From assembly GCA_964418605.1 (NCBI GenBank), contig CAYQLY010000011.1:30556-94555 (forward strand): a stretch of 64,000 nt of DNA. Direction: 5' to 3'. Under the pieces are notes generated by a model, which searched no databases, was not told the DNA's origin, and was given only the letters and a program-made list of their open reading frames with translations. The stretch is from CAYQLY01 sp964418605 (GTDB lineage: Bacteria; Bacteroidota; Bacteroidia; Cytophagales; Cyclobacteriaceae). The position numbers and the translations under genes were made by a program. Shown in pieces: positions 17,683 through 27,425 of the stretch (positions are counted from its first letter, which is position 1; each line of letters begins with the position of its first letter).

Positions 17683-18430
17683 CAATATCAATAAATTCTC
17701 GAGCAACTAGCGAAGCTCCACCAATTAATCCACCATCTATATCAGGGCAAGAAAAAATAGCTTTAGCATTAGATGAGTTACAACTTCCTCCATATAAGAT
17801 AGACGTCGTCATAGCGGTATCATTCCCATAGTGAGAGGCGAGTGCTTTACGAATAGCAGCATGCATCTCCTGTGCTTGATCTGGAGTGGCATTCAAGCCT
17901 GTACCTATAGCCCAAACGGGTTCATAAGCAATAACACTGTTTTTTATTTCTGTGGAAGATAAATGAAAAAGGGATTTCTGAAGTTGATTAATAACAAAAT
18001 CAATATGGTTGTTTTTTTTTCTTTCTGTTGCATCCTCTCCACAACAAACTATAACACGAAGTTTATGACTAAGTGCGATATTTATTTTTTTTGCAACTAT
18101 CTCATTTGTTTCCTGAAAAAAAGAACGCCGCTCACTATGTCCTAAAATAACATAACTAACACCAATCTCAGCCAACATAGCAGCTGATACCTCTCCTGTA
18201 AATGCACCTTTCTCTTCGTAATGGCAATTTTGAGCAGCCAATTGAATGGGCGAATCCGAAATTAATTTGCGAATAGGGTAAAGATGCGTAAAAGGAGGTG
18301 CAATAATTAAATCAGCAATTTCAGAATTAAGCTCATCCGAGGCTATATGGCTTACTTCAGAAGCTAACTTTAACCCAGCCTCTAAGCCCTTATTCATTTT
18401 CCAATTTCCTGCTAAAATTTTTTTTCTCAT
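17663..18430 (-). CDS. tpiA: Triose-phosphate isomerase
   Basis: This glycolytic enzyme interconverts dihydroxyacetone phosphate and glyceraldehyde-3-phosphate. Its 255 residues form a TIM barrel with GNWKMNKG (substrate Lys), YVILGHSERR (catalytic His), AYEPVWAIGTG (catalytic Glu) and the phosphate loop YGGSCNSSNA. It overlaps the upstream threonine dehydrogenase gene by 4 bp, so the two are translationally coupled. Confidence 0.98.
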   Translation of the reverse strand: MRKKILAGNWKMNKGLEAGLKLASEVSHIASDELNSEIADLIIAPPFTHLYPIRKLISDSPIQLAAQNCHYEEKGAFTGEVSAAMLAEIGVSYVILGHSERRSFFQETNEIVAKKINIALSHKLRVIVCCGEDATERKKNNHIDFVINQLQKSLFHLSSTEIKNSVIAYEPVWAIGTGLNATPDQAQEMHAAIRKALASHYGNDTAMTTSILYGGSCNSSNAKAIFSCPDIDGGLIGGASLVAREFIDIAKALAC

Positions 18431-19383
18431 ATTTTTTTTGTTCGAACTATCCCTTTTAACATATCTTCCGTCATCTTAGAAAGTGTATAGGTATGTTTCC
18501 AACCCCAATCTTTTCGAGCAGCTGAATCATTAATCGTTGAAGGCCACGATTCAGCAATCTTTTGTCTAAAATCCGGTCGGTAAACAATTTTAAAAGAAGG
18601 AATATGTTTTTTAACAGCATGAGCAATCTCTTGAGGAGAAAAACTAATGGCTGCAACATTATAACTTGATCTAATTTTTACTTTTTTACTTGGCGCATTC
18701 ATTAAACGAAGCGTAGCTTGAATAGCATCAGACATATACATCATAGGCAACGTAGTATGCTTTGATAAAAAACATTCAAACGGTTTATTTTCAAGTGCTT
18801 TATAAAATATATCAACAGCATAATCAGTTGTTCCTCCACCAGGAAGAGACTTATAACCAATCAATCCGGGATAACGCAAACTTCGAACATCTACTTGGTG
18901 TTTATGAAAATAATAATCACAAAGCCGCTCACCTGCCAACTTCGTAATACCATACATCGTTGATGGATCCATAACAGTATGTTGGGGTGTATTTTTTTTG
19001 GGTGTAGAAGGACCAAAAACAGCTATTGAACTTGGCCAATAAATTTTATCTATCTTTTTTTCTTTAGCAATATCAAGCACATGAAATAATCCGTCCACAT
19101 TAAGTTTCCATGCTAATTGCGGATTGCGTTCTCCGGATGCGGAAAGCAGTGCAGCCAAATTATATATTTGTGTAATTTTATACTTATCAACAATAGCTGC
19201 TAATCTTGTCGCATCTAATACATCTACTGTTTCAAATGGACCCGATTCCACAATCTCTTGATTATGACGTGATACATCAGCAGCTACAACTTGATTAATA
19301 CTGTATTCATTTCGCAGTTCATATAAAAGCTCGGAACCTAATTGACCCAAAGCCCCTATTACAAGTATTCGATCTGTTTTCAT
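18427..19383 (-). CDS. NAD-dependent epimerase-like L-threonine 3-dehydrogenase (SDR type)
   Basis: This is an SDR enzyme of 318 residues: Gly-rich loop VIGALGQLGSEL, NLAALLSASGERNPQLAW, YWPSSIAVFGPSTPK, the catalytic Tyr/Lys in MYGITKLAGE, and the LRYPGLIGYKSLPGGGTTDY stretch. That set matches the short-chain threonine dehydrogenases described in Flavobacterium and Cupriavidus, which oxidise L-threonine to 2-amino-3-ketobutyrate, and not the zinc-dependent Tdh. The KBL partner enzyme is not in the window. It is coupled to tpiA by ATGA overlap. Confidence 0.85.
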   Translation of the reverse strand: MKTDRILVIGALGQLGSELLYELRNEYSINQVVAADVSRHNQEIVESGPFETVDVLDATRLAAIVDKYKITQIYNLAALLSASGERNPQLAWKLNVDGLFHVLDIAKEKKIDKIYWPSSIAVFGPSTPKKNTPQHTVMDPSTMYGITKLAGERLCDYYFHKHQVDVRSLRYPGLIGYKSLPGGGTTDYAVDIFYKALENKPFECFLSKHTTLPMMYMSDAIQATLRLMNAPSKKVKIRSSYNVAAISFSPQEIAHAVKKHIPSFKIVYRPDFRQKIAESWPSTINDSAARKDWGWKHTYTLSKMTEDMLKGIVRTKKI

Positions 19384-19424
19384 GTTTATTAGTTAATATA
19401 AATGTTTACTAATGTTATTATTTT

Positions 19425-22400
19425 TTATTCTAAGCCAACCATAATAAAAGCACCCCAATAAAGAGGATCCGGATATTTTGTACGAATTTCCCTTTTAGCT
19501 TCCAAAAATGCATATCTTTTTTTTCCAGTCTCCAGCCATTTCTTATAAAAAAGAATCATAAAATCTTTCGTCACGGTATCAGAAATTTTAAACAAACTTA
19601 TAATAAGACTTTTCGCACCAGCCCCTAAAAAAGCGCGTTGCAACCCATATACTCCTTCGCCTGATTTAATATCTCCAAGAGCACTTTCACATGAGCTTAA
19701 CACAACGAGCTCCGTATGGTCGCAGTTTAAATTCATAGCTTCATACGCTGTAAGTATACCATCTGCTTTATTAAGATTATATATTGTTTCACTTTGATTC
19801 ATGAGATCCCCGGCTCCTTTTAGTAATAAGCCTGAGCGAAGCATAGGGTTTTGAAACAAAAGAATATCATTAAACTCATTCTGAATATCCATCTCTTCCA
19901 TAAATAACCCATGTGTTGCAATATGAATAACAGTTGGGTTCTGAATGGATTTTACATTTTCCTCAGTAGCCTCCTTAAATAAAAATAAGTTTGAATGCCA
20001 TCCATTTGCTTGCATTATTGTTTTTAATTCATTCGTCTCCAACTCTGTTCCAGGCAACTGCTTGATTGTTTTTTTATCAGGACTCCATGCCGATGTATAA
20101 AATTCAGGGTTTCCAAAAATAACAATGTTTTTTTCAGTAGAAGAAACAGTTGACTTGATAACTTTTTTGAGATAGATATCTTTTGTGCTTTTAACAAAGA
20201 CAATATTTTTTTTATCTATTAAAAAATCACCGGAATGCTCCGATAACGTTTCAGGGTTAATTTGATTATAGATACCATCAGGAGAAAAATAGATGGTAGA
20301 AAAATTTTTAAGTGCCTCGTCGAGCGGTTTCCAAAAATAAGTATACGATATAGTATCCACTAAACTGTAAGCTATGCTATTCTTATACCATTTACTGTAT
20401 TTATGCTCCAACTCCTTGCCATTATAAATAAATATGATTTCTGGTTTTTTTTGATGAGGTTTCACAATATATACACCATAAATAATGGAATCTGTAAATG
20501 AGCCATCAAAATAAGGAAATCTGCTTATCTCTACAGCTGCCTCATCTTCTTTCAAAGAAGCTTGTATTTTTTTCCAATCAACCTTTATATTTTCATAACT
20601 ATTTTTAAATACTTCTGATTTCTCATTCAATTCTTTTTCTAACTTTTCAAGTTGTTGATCTAACTCCTCTAAATTTATATTGTTTGCCTTAATTTCATCT
20701 TCTGACAACGACGCTAATGTTCCTATATATTCTTTCTTAGTTAACCATTCGCTGTATTTTGCTTTTAAATTTTGATCACCAGCATGCAAAATATGTTCTT
20801 TTACTTTTAACGCTGAATTAAGAAGAAGGGCTTTTTGTAAGACACTATAGTTATAAACATCTTCAGCAAGACCTGAATCATCAACATGATTCTTTAATGC
20901 CAATGAACCATAAAATTCAAACTCTTGCTTAAGAACATTCCAAAACTTTGTTTTTTCACGATCACTTAACGATGGGAAATAAATATCTATATAGTTTATA
21001 TAATTAGCAATGGCTTGTTTAGAGTACGATTGAGCAATATCGTACTTTCCAGATACATAATATAAGTGAGCCAACCTCGTCTGAATAGTAGCTACTTTAG
21101 GGTGTTGCACATTAAATAATTTTTCATATATTTTTTTTGATCTCTGATAAGCATGATCTGCTTCTTCTAACCTGCGTTGCTTCATATAAACATCAGCCAT
21201 GAGTAGAATAACATCTGCAGCTTGCGAACTATACTCCTTGCCAAGTTTTTGCATTAAAATAAATTTTGCTTCCTCAAGTTGTTGTAAAGCCTTGTCAAAC
21301 TGATTGGTTGCTATATATACTTTTGAAAGACCAACTAATGCATCGGCATAAGGCATATTTTGATTTCCTATACTTGCCTCAATAATTTGTTTAGATTTTT
21401 TCAATAACGAATCAGCCAAATTCAAATTTTTAGTTTGATAAATATAATTTGTGGCCAATTGAATAAGCGCATGTGCAACCTCAAGATGACGATCACCTAA
21501 GACAGCTGTCTCTGTTTCAACTATATTTTTTAGAAGATGCTCTGCTTTATTATAATTTCCTAAAGCTGTAGCAATATCAGCCATTTGCATCAGGCAAACA
21601 GCTGTTCGACGCGAACCTTCACCAAACGCCATTTTACTTATAGCATACGCTCGGTCTGCTGATTTTTCAGCTTCCAGATAATTCCCTTTTATTAATTGAA
21701 AATCGGCTAATTTATTAAGCGGATCTATTAAGAACCGATGGTTTTCACCATACATCGATTTAATTTCGAGCGAATAGTTTAAAAATTTTTCGGTCCGATT
21801 ATATCTTCCAAAAGCAAGCAGAAGTGTTGAAACATCATCCATAACGCTGCTTTTTTCAAAATCTAATTTTTGCTTTTCATAATACCTTATGCATTTATTT
21901 AGATTTTTTTCTGCTTCCTCCAGAAAATTCATAGCCAAAAAATACCTAGCTTGTGTAGCAAGTGCTTTATAATAGTTTTTATTATCGACTCCCTTAAGAA
22001 TATAAAGTGCTCGTTCAATTGTATTCTCTGCTTTCTGATAATTGCCAAGCTCTATTTCAATAGCAGCTATATCAATGAGATAAGTCGCAAAGGTTACACC
22101 TGTTGAATTATATTTTTTAATTAAAAAAGATTTTACTTCTTCTATTGTTTTTTCAGCAAAAGGCAACTGATCTGTTAGTTCATAAAAATGCGCTATATGG
22201 GAAAGTGTATAAATATAAAATGGATGAAAAGAAGACAATTCATGAGATACAGACCTATAAAAACTTTTTTCATAAATCGTATTTGATTTTCTAAAATCAG
22301 ATGAGTAATCTACTAAGTAATTAGCATATTCGAGACAGGCTAAATGGTATGCACAAGAACTATCACCATATAATTTTTTAGAAGCAGTAAGTAATTGACT

Positions 22401-23603
22401 ATAATATTTTTCACAAGTAAATAAATCTCCAACGTGCTGAGCTTGTTCAATTACAGCTCGTAATACTTCTATACGATTAGGGTGATAAGCAGGCAAAGAT
22501 TGCTCTTTCATCAATATGTCCTCATAATCATTTTTACCTATTGAGCTTGGTTGATCAATAAAATCATATTGTAAGGTTAAGCTCTTATACATTGCATAAT
22601 ACATAGATTGTGTACCATAAAATCGCACAACTATATTCTTAAAATCACGAGCTACTTGCTTAAAACGCTTTTCATCAAAAAGATACAAATTGGTTTTTAA
22701 TAAGTGTTGATATACATGTATAGATAATTGAGATCTACTCAAATGTTTTCTAGAAAGGCGTTTTTTTAATTTAAATAATACATCACGTGCCTCACCATAA
22801 TTATCTGACTGACTCAAAAAAACAGATCGAGCGAGAAGAAGTTGATGGTATAATTCATCATTTTTTCCAAATGCCTTTCGTATATAAGCTGTGGATACTT
22901 TAATAGAAGAGTCAGCTTGAAAAATACTACCCTTGCCAACAAGAATTAACGCATCTATCACACAAAGTTCGGCATACTCTTTTTTAATATTTTTTATAAA
23001 ATCTTTTTTCTGATTAGAAAAATGAAGCTTACCACTATCGTCAAGATATTTTTTTGTCTTAAGAAAAGTTATAGCTTCTTGAAATTTCGTGCGCGCTTCA
23101 GAATAGTTTTGCTGTAAAATAGCAGCCCTGGAAAAAGAAATCAATAATCTTAATCTATATTCTTCACCAACCTTCTCGGAAGAAGAATAAAAAACACGCT
23201 CTGTCTGCTCTAAAAGAGCGCGCGCAGAAACAGGATCTCCAAATTTTAAATAGACATCTGCTATATCTAATAAGCCTATAGCATAGGCTATGCTATCATT
23301 ATAATAAATTTTGGATAAACAATCAAGTGCCTGGGTCAACGATTCTTGACAAACTCTAAAATCTGTTTTTGCTTGTGCACTTAACGCCTGTAATGCATAT
23401 ATCTTTGATAAGGAAAAAAAATCAGTATTTTTTTTTCGCGTCATACTTTGAATAGCCTGAGTAGTGATAGAAATAGATTTTAGATATTCACCTTTCTGGT
23501 ATTTTTTATACGCTTTGCGCCACGCTCTATCTTGTGCTGTGACTACGCTTGACTGAAAAAATTCTATCAAGCTTATAAGAATTATAAAAAAATATTTTTT
23601 CAT
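19425..23603 (-). CDS. Large exported TPR protein with C-terminal CHAT (caspase-like) domain
   Basis: The 1392 residues begin with a signal peptide (MKKYFFIILISLIEFFQSS...AQDRAW). Residues ~30-900 are tetratricopeptide repeats, many of the kinesin-light-chain/NB-ARC-linked type (FGEGSRRTAVCLMQMADIAT; LGDRHLEVAHALIQLATNY). A coiled-coil linker follows (~950-1010). The C-terminus is a CHAT protease-like domain with both catalytic motifs intact: HIATHG (His1231) and LSSCES (Cys1305), then GEGVYGLQRAFLGAGA. CHAT proteins cleave proteins, as in TPR-CHAT partners of CRISPR effectors, but here a signal peptide implies a periplasmic or surface location. It is monocistronic. Target and trigger are unknown. 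Confidence 0.9.
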   Translation of the reverse strand: MKKYFFIILISLIEFFQSSVVTAQDRAWRKAYKKYQKGEYLKSISITTQAIQSMTRKKNTDFFSLSKIYALQALSAQAKTDFRVCQESLTQALDCLSKIYYNDSIAYAIGLLDIADVYLKFGDPVSARALLEQTERVFYSSSEKVGEEYRLRLLISFSRAAILQQNYSEARTKFQEAITFLKTKKYLDDSGKLHFSNQKKDFIKNIKKEYAELCVIDALILVGKGSIFQADSSIKVSTAYIRKAFGKNDELYHQLLLARSVFLSQSDNYGEARDVLFKLKKRLSRKHLSRSQLSIHVYQHLLKTNLYLFDEKRFKQVARDFKNIVVRFYGTQSMYYAMYKSLTLQYDFIDQPSSIGKNDYEDILMKEQSLPAYHPNRIEVLRAVIEQAQHVGDLFTCEKYYSQLLTASKKLYGDSSCAYHLACLEYANYLVDYSSDFRKSNTIYEKSFYRSVSHELSSFHPFYIYTLSHIAHFYELTDQLPFAEKTIEEVKSFLIKKYNSTGVTFATYLIDIAAIEIELGNYQKAENTIERALYILKGVDNKNYYKALATQARYFLAMNFLEEAEKNLNKCIRYYEKQKLDFEKSSVMDDVSTLLLAFGRYNRTEKFLNYSLEIKSMYGENHRFLIDPLNKLADFQLIKGNYLEAEKSADRAYAISKMAFGEGSRRTAVCLMQMADIATALGNYNKAEHLLKNIVETETAVLGDRHLEVAHALIQLATNYIYQTKNLNLADSLLKKSKQIIEASIGNQNMPYADALVGLSKVYIATNQFDKALQQLEEAKFILMQKLGKEYSSQAADVILLMADVYMKQRRLEEADHAYQRSKKIYEKLFNVQHPKVATIQTRLAHLYYVSGKYDIAQSYSKQAIANYINYIDIYFPSLSDREKTKFWNVLKQEFEFYGSLALKNHVDDSGLAEDVYNYSVLQKALLLNSALKVKEHILHAGDQNLKAKYSEWLTKKEYIGTLASLSEDEIKANNINLEELDQQLEKLEKELNEKSEVFKNSYENIKVDWKKIQASLKEDEAAVEISRFPYFDGSFTDSIIYGVYIVKPHQKKPEIIFIYNGKELEHKYSKWYKNSIAYSLVDTISYTYFWKPLDEALKNFSTIYFSPDGIYNQINPETLSEHSGDFLIDKKNIVFVKSTKDIYLKKVIKSTVSSTEKNIVIFGNPEFYTSAWSPDKKTIKQLPGTELETNELKTIMQANGWHSNLFLFKEATEENVKSIQNPTVIHIATHGLFMEEMDIQNEFNDILLFQNPMLRSGLLLKGAGDLMNQSETIYNLNKADGILTAYEAMNLNCDHTELVVLSSCESALGDIKSGEGVYGLQRAFLGAGAKSLIISLFKISDTVTKDFMILFYKKWLETGKKRYAFLEAKREIRTKYPDPLYWGAFIMVGLE

Positions 23604-23824
23604 AATTAAGAGTGTTTATATAAAAACAACATCGCCTTGTTGCAAAATTAGATTTTTTATTTTTATAAGGGTTAATTTTTGAATTTCGAAGGCAACAAAT
23701 AGGATATTTTGAATATTTTATATAATTTTTAGTTTTAAAAGATACAGGGACATATCTTATTTATTAAATTAAAACTTTCGAATCCATTTAGGCGTTATAA
23801 AATGACACATTTATTCTTATCGGT

Positions 23825-24400
23825 ATGAACTTCTTAGCACATGTCCACCTCTCGGGAAATAACGAAGAACTAAAAATTGGAAATTTCATAGGTGATTTTG
23901 TTAAAGGGAAAGATATCGAACTATACTCTCCAGCTATACAAAAAGGCATTGTACTTCATCGGATGATTGATCATTTCACTGATCAACATGATATTGTAGG
24001 ACGAAGCAAAAAAAAATTATATGATAGGTATCATAAATATGCGGCTGTGCTAATTGACGTGTTTTATGATCACTTTTTAGCTAAAAACTGGGAAAACTAT
24101 TCCGGCATCTCATTAGATTCATTTACCCATGAGTTTTATACAGTGCTTATAAAACATAAAGCAGCTCTTCCGGATAGAGTGCAACAGTTTTTACCACATC
24201 TCATGCAGACCAACTGGTTAGGCCAGTACCATCGATTAGAAGGAATTGAACATGCCTTACAACGTTTAGCTAGGCGGGCTCGATTTAATTCCGGCATCGA
24301 ACATGCCTTGGTTGATTTAAAAAAAAACTATCAATCACTAGAAGAAGACTTTATGGATTATTATCCAAAGCTTTTAGTATATGTTGAGGAGTTACTCTAA
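23825..24400 (+). CDS. acpH: Acyl-carrier-protein phosphodiesterase-like protein
   Basis: The 191 residues begin MNFLAHVHLSGNNEELKIGN and continue FIGDFVKGKDIE and IVLHRMIDHFTDQHDIV, with YDHFLAKNW and His/Asp residues typical of the AcpH family, a distant HD-fold hydrolase that removes the phosphopantetheine arm from ACP. It stands alone. Its last 9 bp overlap the end of the convergent patatin gene. Confidence 0.9.
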   Translation: MNFLAHVHLSGNNEELKIGNFIGDFVKGKDIELYSPAIQKGIVLHRMIDHFTDQHDIVGRSKKKLYDRYHKYAAVLIDVFYDHFLAKNWENYSGISLDSFTHEFYTVLIKHKAALPDRVQQFLPHLMQTNWLGQYHRLEGIEHALQRLARRARFNSGIEHALVDLKKNYQSLEEDFMDYYPKLLVYVEELL

Positions 24401-26692
24401 AGATCGTTGATTAAATAAAATATATCCTAAATGAAAAAAAACACTCCATCTATTCACATCATCATAGTAATTTAAACTTAATCCAACCGGGCCAATGGGA
24501 CTATGATACACTGCAATAGCACTTCCAACTAAAAACAGTTTTTCATAATCTACTTTATAATCTGCCACTTGAGGAGATGATTCTATAAGAATATGATATG
24601 GTTTAAAAATATATCCCTCTAACCGCAATTCAATATTTTTAGGAAGGTTAAAAATATTTTTAATACCGAAGGCTGCATAATTAAATGAACGGTAATTAGT
24701 TAAAACAAGCATTTTACTATCATTCAAGGGTTCAAAAGCAGGAGATTTAAATTGCGTAGATCTAAAATTACTAAACAGTATAGGATTAGATACAACCACA
24801 TCTATAAAATAACCCCATCGGTACCAACTTCTTTTAAAATAATTTTCATGCGTTAACTTAAATTTCAACCAATTGTATTTGCGTTCTATTTCATTTTTTA
24901 AAATAGACGTATTTCCAGGATTAAATTTTTCCAACCCGTTAATATAACTTCCTGTAATTAACCAGGAAATTCCTTCAGAAGGATATAGTTTGCGATTAAG
25001 ACTATTTCTAATATAACGGATAGAAAAAACTTCTCCGTAAGTATTACTTTGATCGAAGATATCAGATGAAAAAAATGTATTTGTGTTTATAAAAGAATCA
25101 TTATTAATAAAATAAGCGCCTGATAATACCATTTTACTTTTACTGCCTGTCGCTATACCAAAATTTGCACCAAGTTTTCGATCTATTTGATCTAAGACAA
25201 TTGAACTAGAGCCATCTCTATCATAAATAAGATCTTTAATGTTTGTAAAATTCCAAACGTTAAATATAGCTTCAGGCTCTAAATAAAAAGGAATACGTGA
25301 TGGAAAATTAATACGAGCTCTAAATTGAGCTGCTTGATAAAAACGACCTGTATAAAAATCTCCACTCAGCTTAATTAATTTTTTTCTAAAATAACTATAC
25401 TGTAATCCTATAAAAATTTCACTCGTATTACGAGAAGAGATATTGCCCCCAAACGAAACTTTTAAAGTAGGGTCAGGCTTAATCTGAAGTTCAAGCTGAT
25501 AATATTTTGTTTTCTTATCAAATAAAATAGTGGGGAAAACGGATTTAAAATAGTTTTCTGATACAAGTTGATAATACCCTCTTTTTATATCATACAAATC
25601 CCAATTTTTTTTATTTCCAAACATTTTTTTAATATAGACATCCTGTTTTGATTTAAGACCAACCACTTGTATATCATTAAATTTTAATGGAGGTATATCA
25701 AGAAGAAAATCGTTGCGACGCTGATTTAATGTTTCACAACTTATCCTACGCTTAATTTTTGCTTTAATCTCCTCAATATGTGCAATGGTATAGTCATAAC
25801 CTATCTTAACAAACTCTTTTGCATTATCAAAATCTAAAGGTGTATACCCTTGAAGATTAGGATATAAATAAACTCCATTATTTCCAACACTGCTTGAGTC
25901 ACTTTTATCTAATAAATAAAAAACGAGCGAGCTCCCTAAAAGAGCATCATCTTTTCCATAAGGATATTTGCTATAAACTTTAGAAGAAACATTAACCCCA
26001 ATAATAATGTCCGGAGAAAATTCTTTCCGCATCACATCAGTAGGAAAATTATTATAAAGACCACCATCAAACAAATATCGACCATCAATTCTAATCGGTC
26101 TATAAAAAAGAGGAACAGACAGTGTTGTTCGGACAGCCTCATTAAGTCTGCCTTTTTTAAGCACAACTTCCTCTTGAGTAAATATTTCAGCAGCTACACA
26201 CCGAAAAGGAATAAGTAGTTTATCAAAATTATAACCAGACTTAGCAGCAGCTTGTGATAAATTTTCTGCTAATCCGAAATTAAGTGAAAAATCACTCGCA
26301 AGACCTGATCTTAAAGATGGTCTCAAAGCAGAATCTATGCCTAGACTAATGGCTATAAACGATGAGTTTATATCTTCTTTCGTAAAAAAGAAATCATAGT
26401 TAGTGTTGATTTTTCCATCAATCCATTCTATAAATTCTTTAGAAGTAACCATTTGTTCAATCTGAACAGGGGAATGGCCCGCTGAATAAAGCCCACCAAC
26501 AACACCACCCATGGAGGTGCCTATAATATAATCAATAGGAATCTCATTTTCCTCTAATGCTTTCAAGACACCAATATGGGTAAGGCCTTTAGCTCCACCC
26601 CCACTTAATACCACACCTACGCGCTGTGCTATTACTGAAAATGAGCAAACAAAACTAAGTAGACTACAAAAAAGAATTATTTTTTTTATCAT
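24392..26692 (-). CDS. Exported patatin phospholipase fused to an outer-membrane beta-barrel
   Basis: The 766 residues have four parts: a signal peptide (IILFCSLLSFVCSFSVIAQ), a patatin domain (GGGAKGLTHIG; GTSMG with Ser60; dyad FDGGLYNNFP), a POTRA-like linker from ~330 (FNDIQVVGLKSKQDVYIKKM), and a 16-strand-type surface-antigen/Omp85 barrel to the end. This is the PlpD-like (type Vd) layout, in which the barrel holds the lipase at the outer membrane. It precedes lolD by 4 bp in reading order. The lipid substrate is not known. Confidence 0.92.
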   Translation of the reverse strand: MIKKIILFCSLLSFVCSFSVIAQRVGVVLSGGGAKGLTHIGVLKALEENEIPIDYIIGTSMGGVVGGLYSAGHSPVQIEQMVTSKEFIEWIDGKINTNYDFFFTKEDINSSFIAISLGIDSALRPSLRSGLASDFSLNFGLAENLSQAAAKSGYNFDKLLIPFRCVAAEIFTQEEVVLKKGRLNEAVRTTLSVPLFYRPIRIDGRYLFDGGLYNNFPTDVMRKEFSPDIIIGVNVSSKVYSKYPYGKDDALLGSSLVFYLLDKSDSSSVGNNGVYLYPNLQGYTPLDFDNAKEFVKIGYDYTIAHIEEIKAKIKRRISCETLNQRRNDFLLDIPPLKFNDIQVVGLKSKQDVYIKKMFGNKKNWDLYDIKRGYYQLVSENYFKSVFPTILFDKKTKYYQLELQIKPDPTLKVSFGGNISSRNTSEIFIGLQYSYFRKKLIKLSGDFYTGRFYQAAQFRARINFPSRIPFYLEPEAIFNVWNFTNIKDLIYDRDGSSSIVLDQIDRKLGANFGIATGSKSKMVLSGAYFINNDSFINTNTFFSSDIFDQSNTYGEVFSIRYIRNSLNRKLYPSEGISWLITGSYINGLEKFNPGNTSILKNEIERKYNWLKFKLTHENYFKRSWYRWGYFIDVVVSNPILFSNFRSTQFKSPAFEPLNDSKMLVLTNYRSFNYAAFGIKNIFNLPKNIELRLEGYIFKPYHILIESSPQVADYKVDYEKLFLVGSAIAVYHSPIGPVGLSLNYYDDVNRWSVFFHLGYILFNQRSLE

Positions 26693-26696
26693 TATA

Positions 26697-27362
26697 TCAA
26701 GAACTTTTTTGACTAATCACGCCATCTTTCATTTCAAAAATATGATCCCCCAAAGAAGCTAATGACAAATTGTGTGTGACAATAACAAACGTTTGATTTA
26801 GCTCTTGTTTTAAATCAACAAACAACTGATGTAGGTTCGCAGCATTCTCAGAATCCAAATTACCACTAGGTTCATCTGCAAAAACAATTGATGGAGAATT
26901 AATCAATGCTCTTGCCACGGCAACGCGCTGTTGCTCGCCACCAGAAAGCTCATTGGGTTTATGATTTTTGCGATGTGTTAGTTTAAGCAGTTCCATTAAT
27001 TTTTGGGCTTTTTTTTCTGCTTCTTTCTTAGAATTCTTTCCAATATAAGCAGGTATACAAATATTTTCTAAAGCTGTAAACTCAGGCAAAAGATTATGAA
27101 ATTGAAATATAAACCCCATATATTTATTTCTAAACGCAGCCAGGGTATTCCCTTTTAGGAGAGTGGTATTTACTCCCATCATACGTACCTCTCCACTATC
27201 TGGTTTGTCCAGCGTGCCTAATATATGAAGCAGGGTACTTTTACCCGCTCCTGATGAACCGACAATACTCACTAGTTCACCTTTATGAATAGATAACGAT
27301 ACACCTTTTAAAACATGTACAGCTTCGTAGCTTTTGTGTATGTTAACAGCTTCTATAAGCAT
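26697..27362 (-). CDS. LolD-like ABC transporter ATP-binding protein
   Basis: The product has 221 residues with Walker A GSSGAGKST, the MacB/LolD-specific FIFQFHNLLPEFTALENI, signature LSGGEQQRVAVARAL, Walker B IVFADEPSGNLD and the H-loop VTHNL. In the LolCDE system this ATPase powers lipoprotein release from the inner membrane. No LolC/E permease adjoins, as is common in Bacteroidota, so a MacB-like role remains possible. It is 4 bp upstream of the outer-membrane patatin gene and probably co-transcribed with it. Confidence 0.85.
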   Translation of the reverse strand: MLIEAVNIHKSYEAVHVLKGVSLSIHKGELVSIVGSSGAGKSTLLHILGTLDKPDSGEVRMMGVNTTLLKGNTLAAFRNKYMGFIFQFHNLLPEFTALENICIPAYIGKNSKKEAEKKAQKLMELLKLTHRKNHKPNELSGGEQQRVAVARALINSPSIVFADEPSGNLDSENAANLHQLFVDLKQELNQTFVIVTHNLSLASLGDHIFEMKDGVISQKSS

Positions 27363-27425
27363 TTTTTTTAATTTTAGATGTTAAATATATACCCTATTTA
27401 GAGATTTTAGTAATAGGAATGTCTT

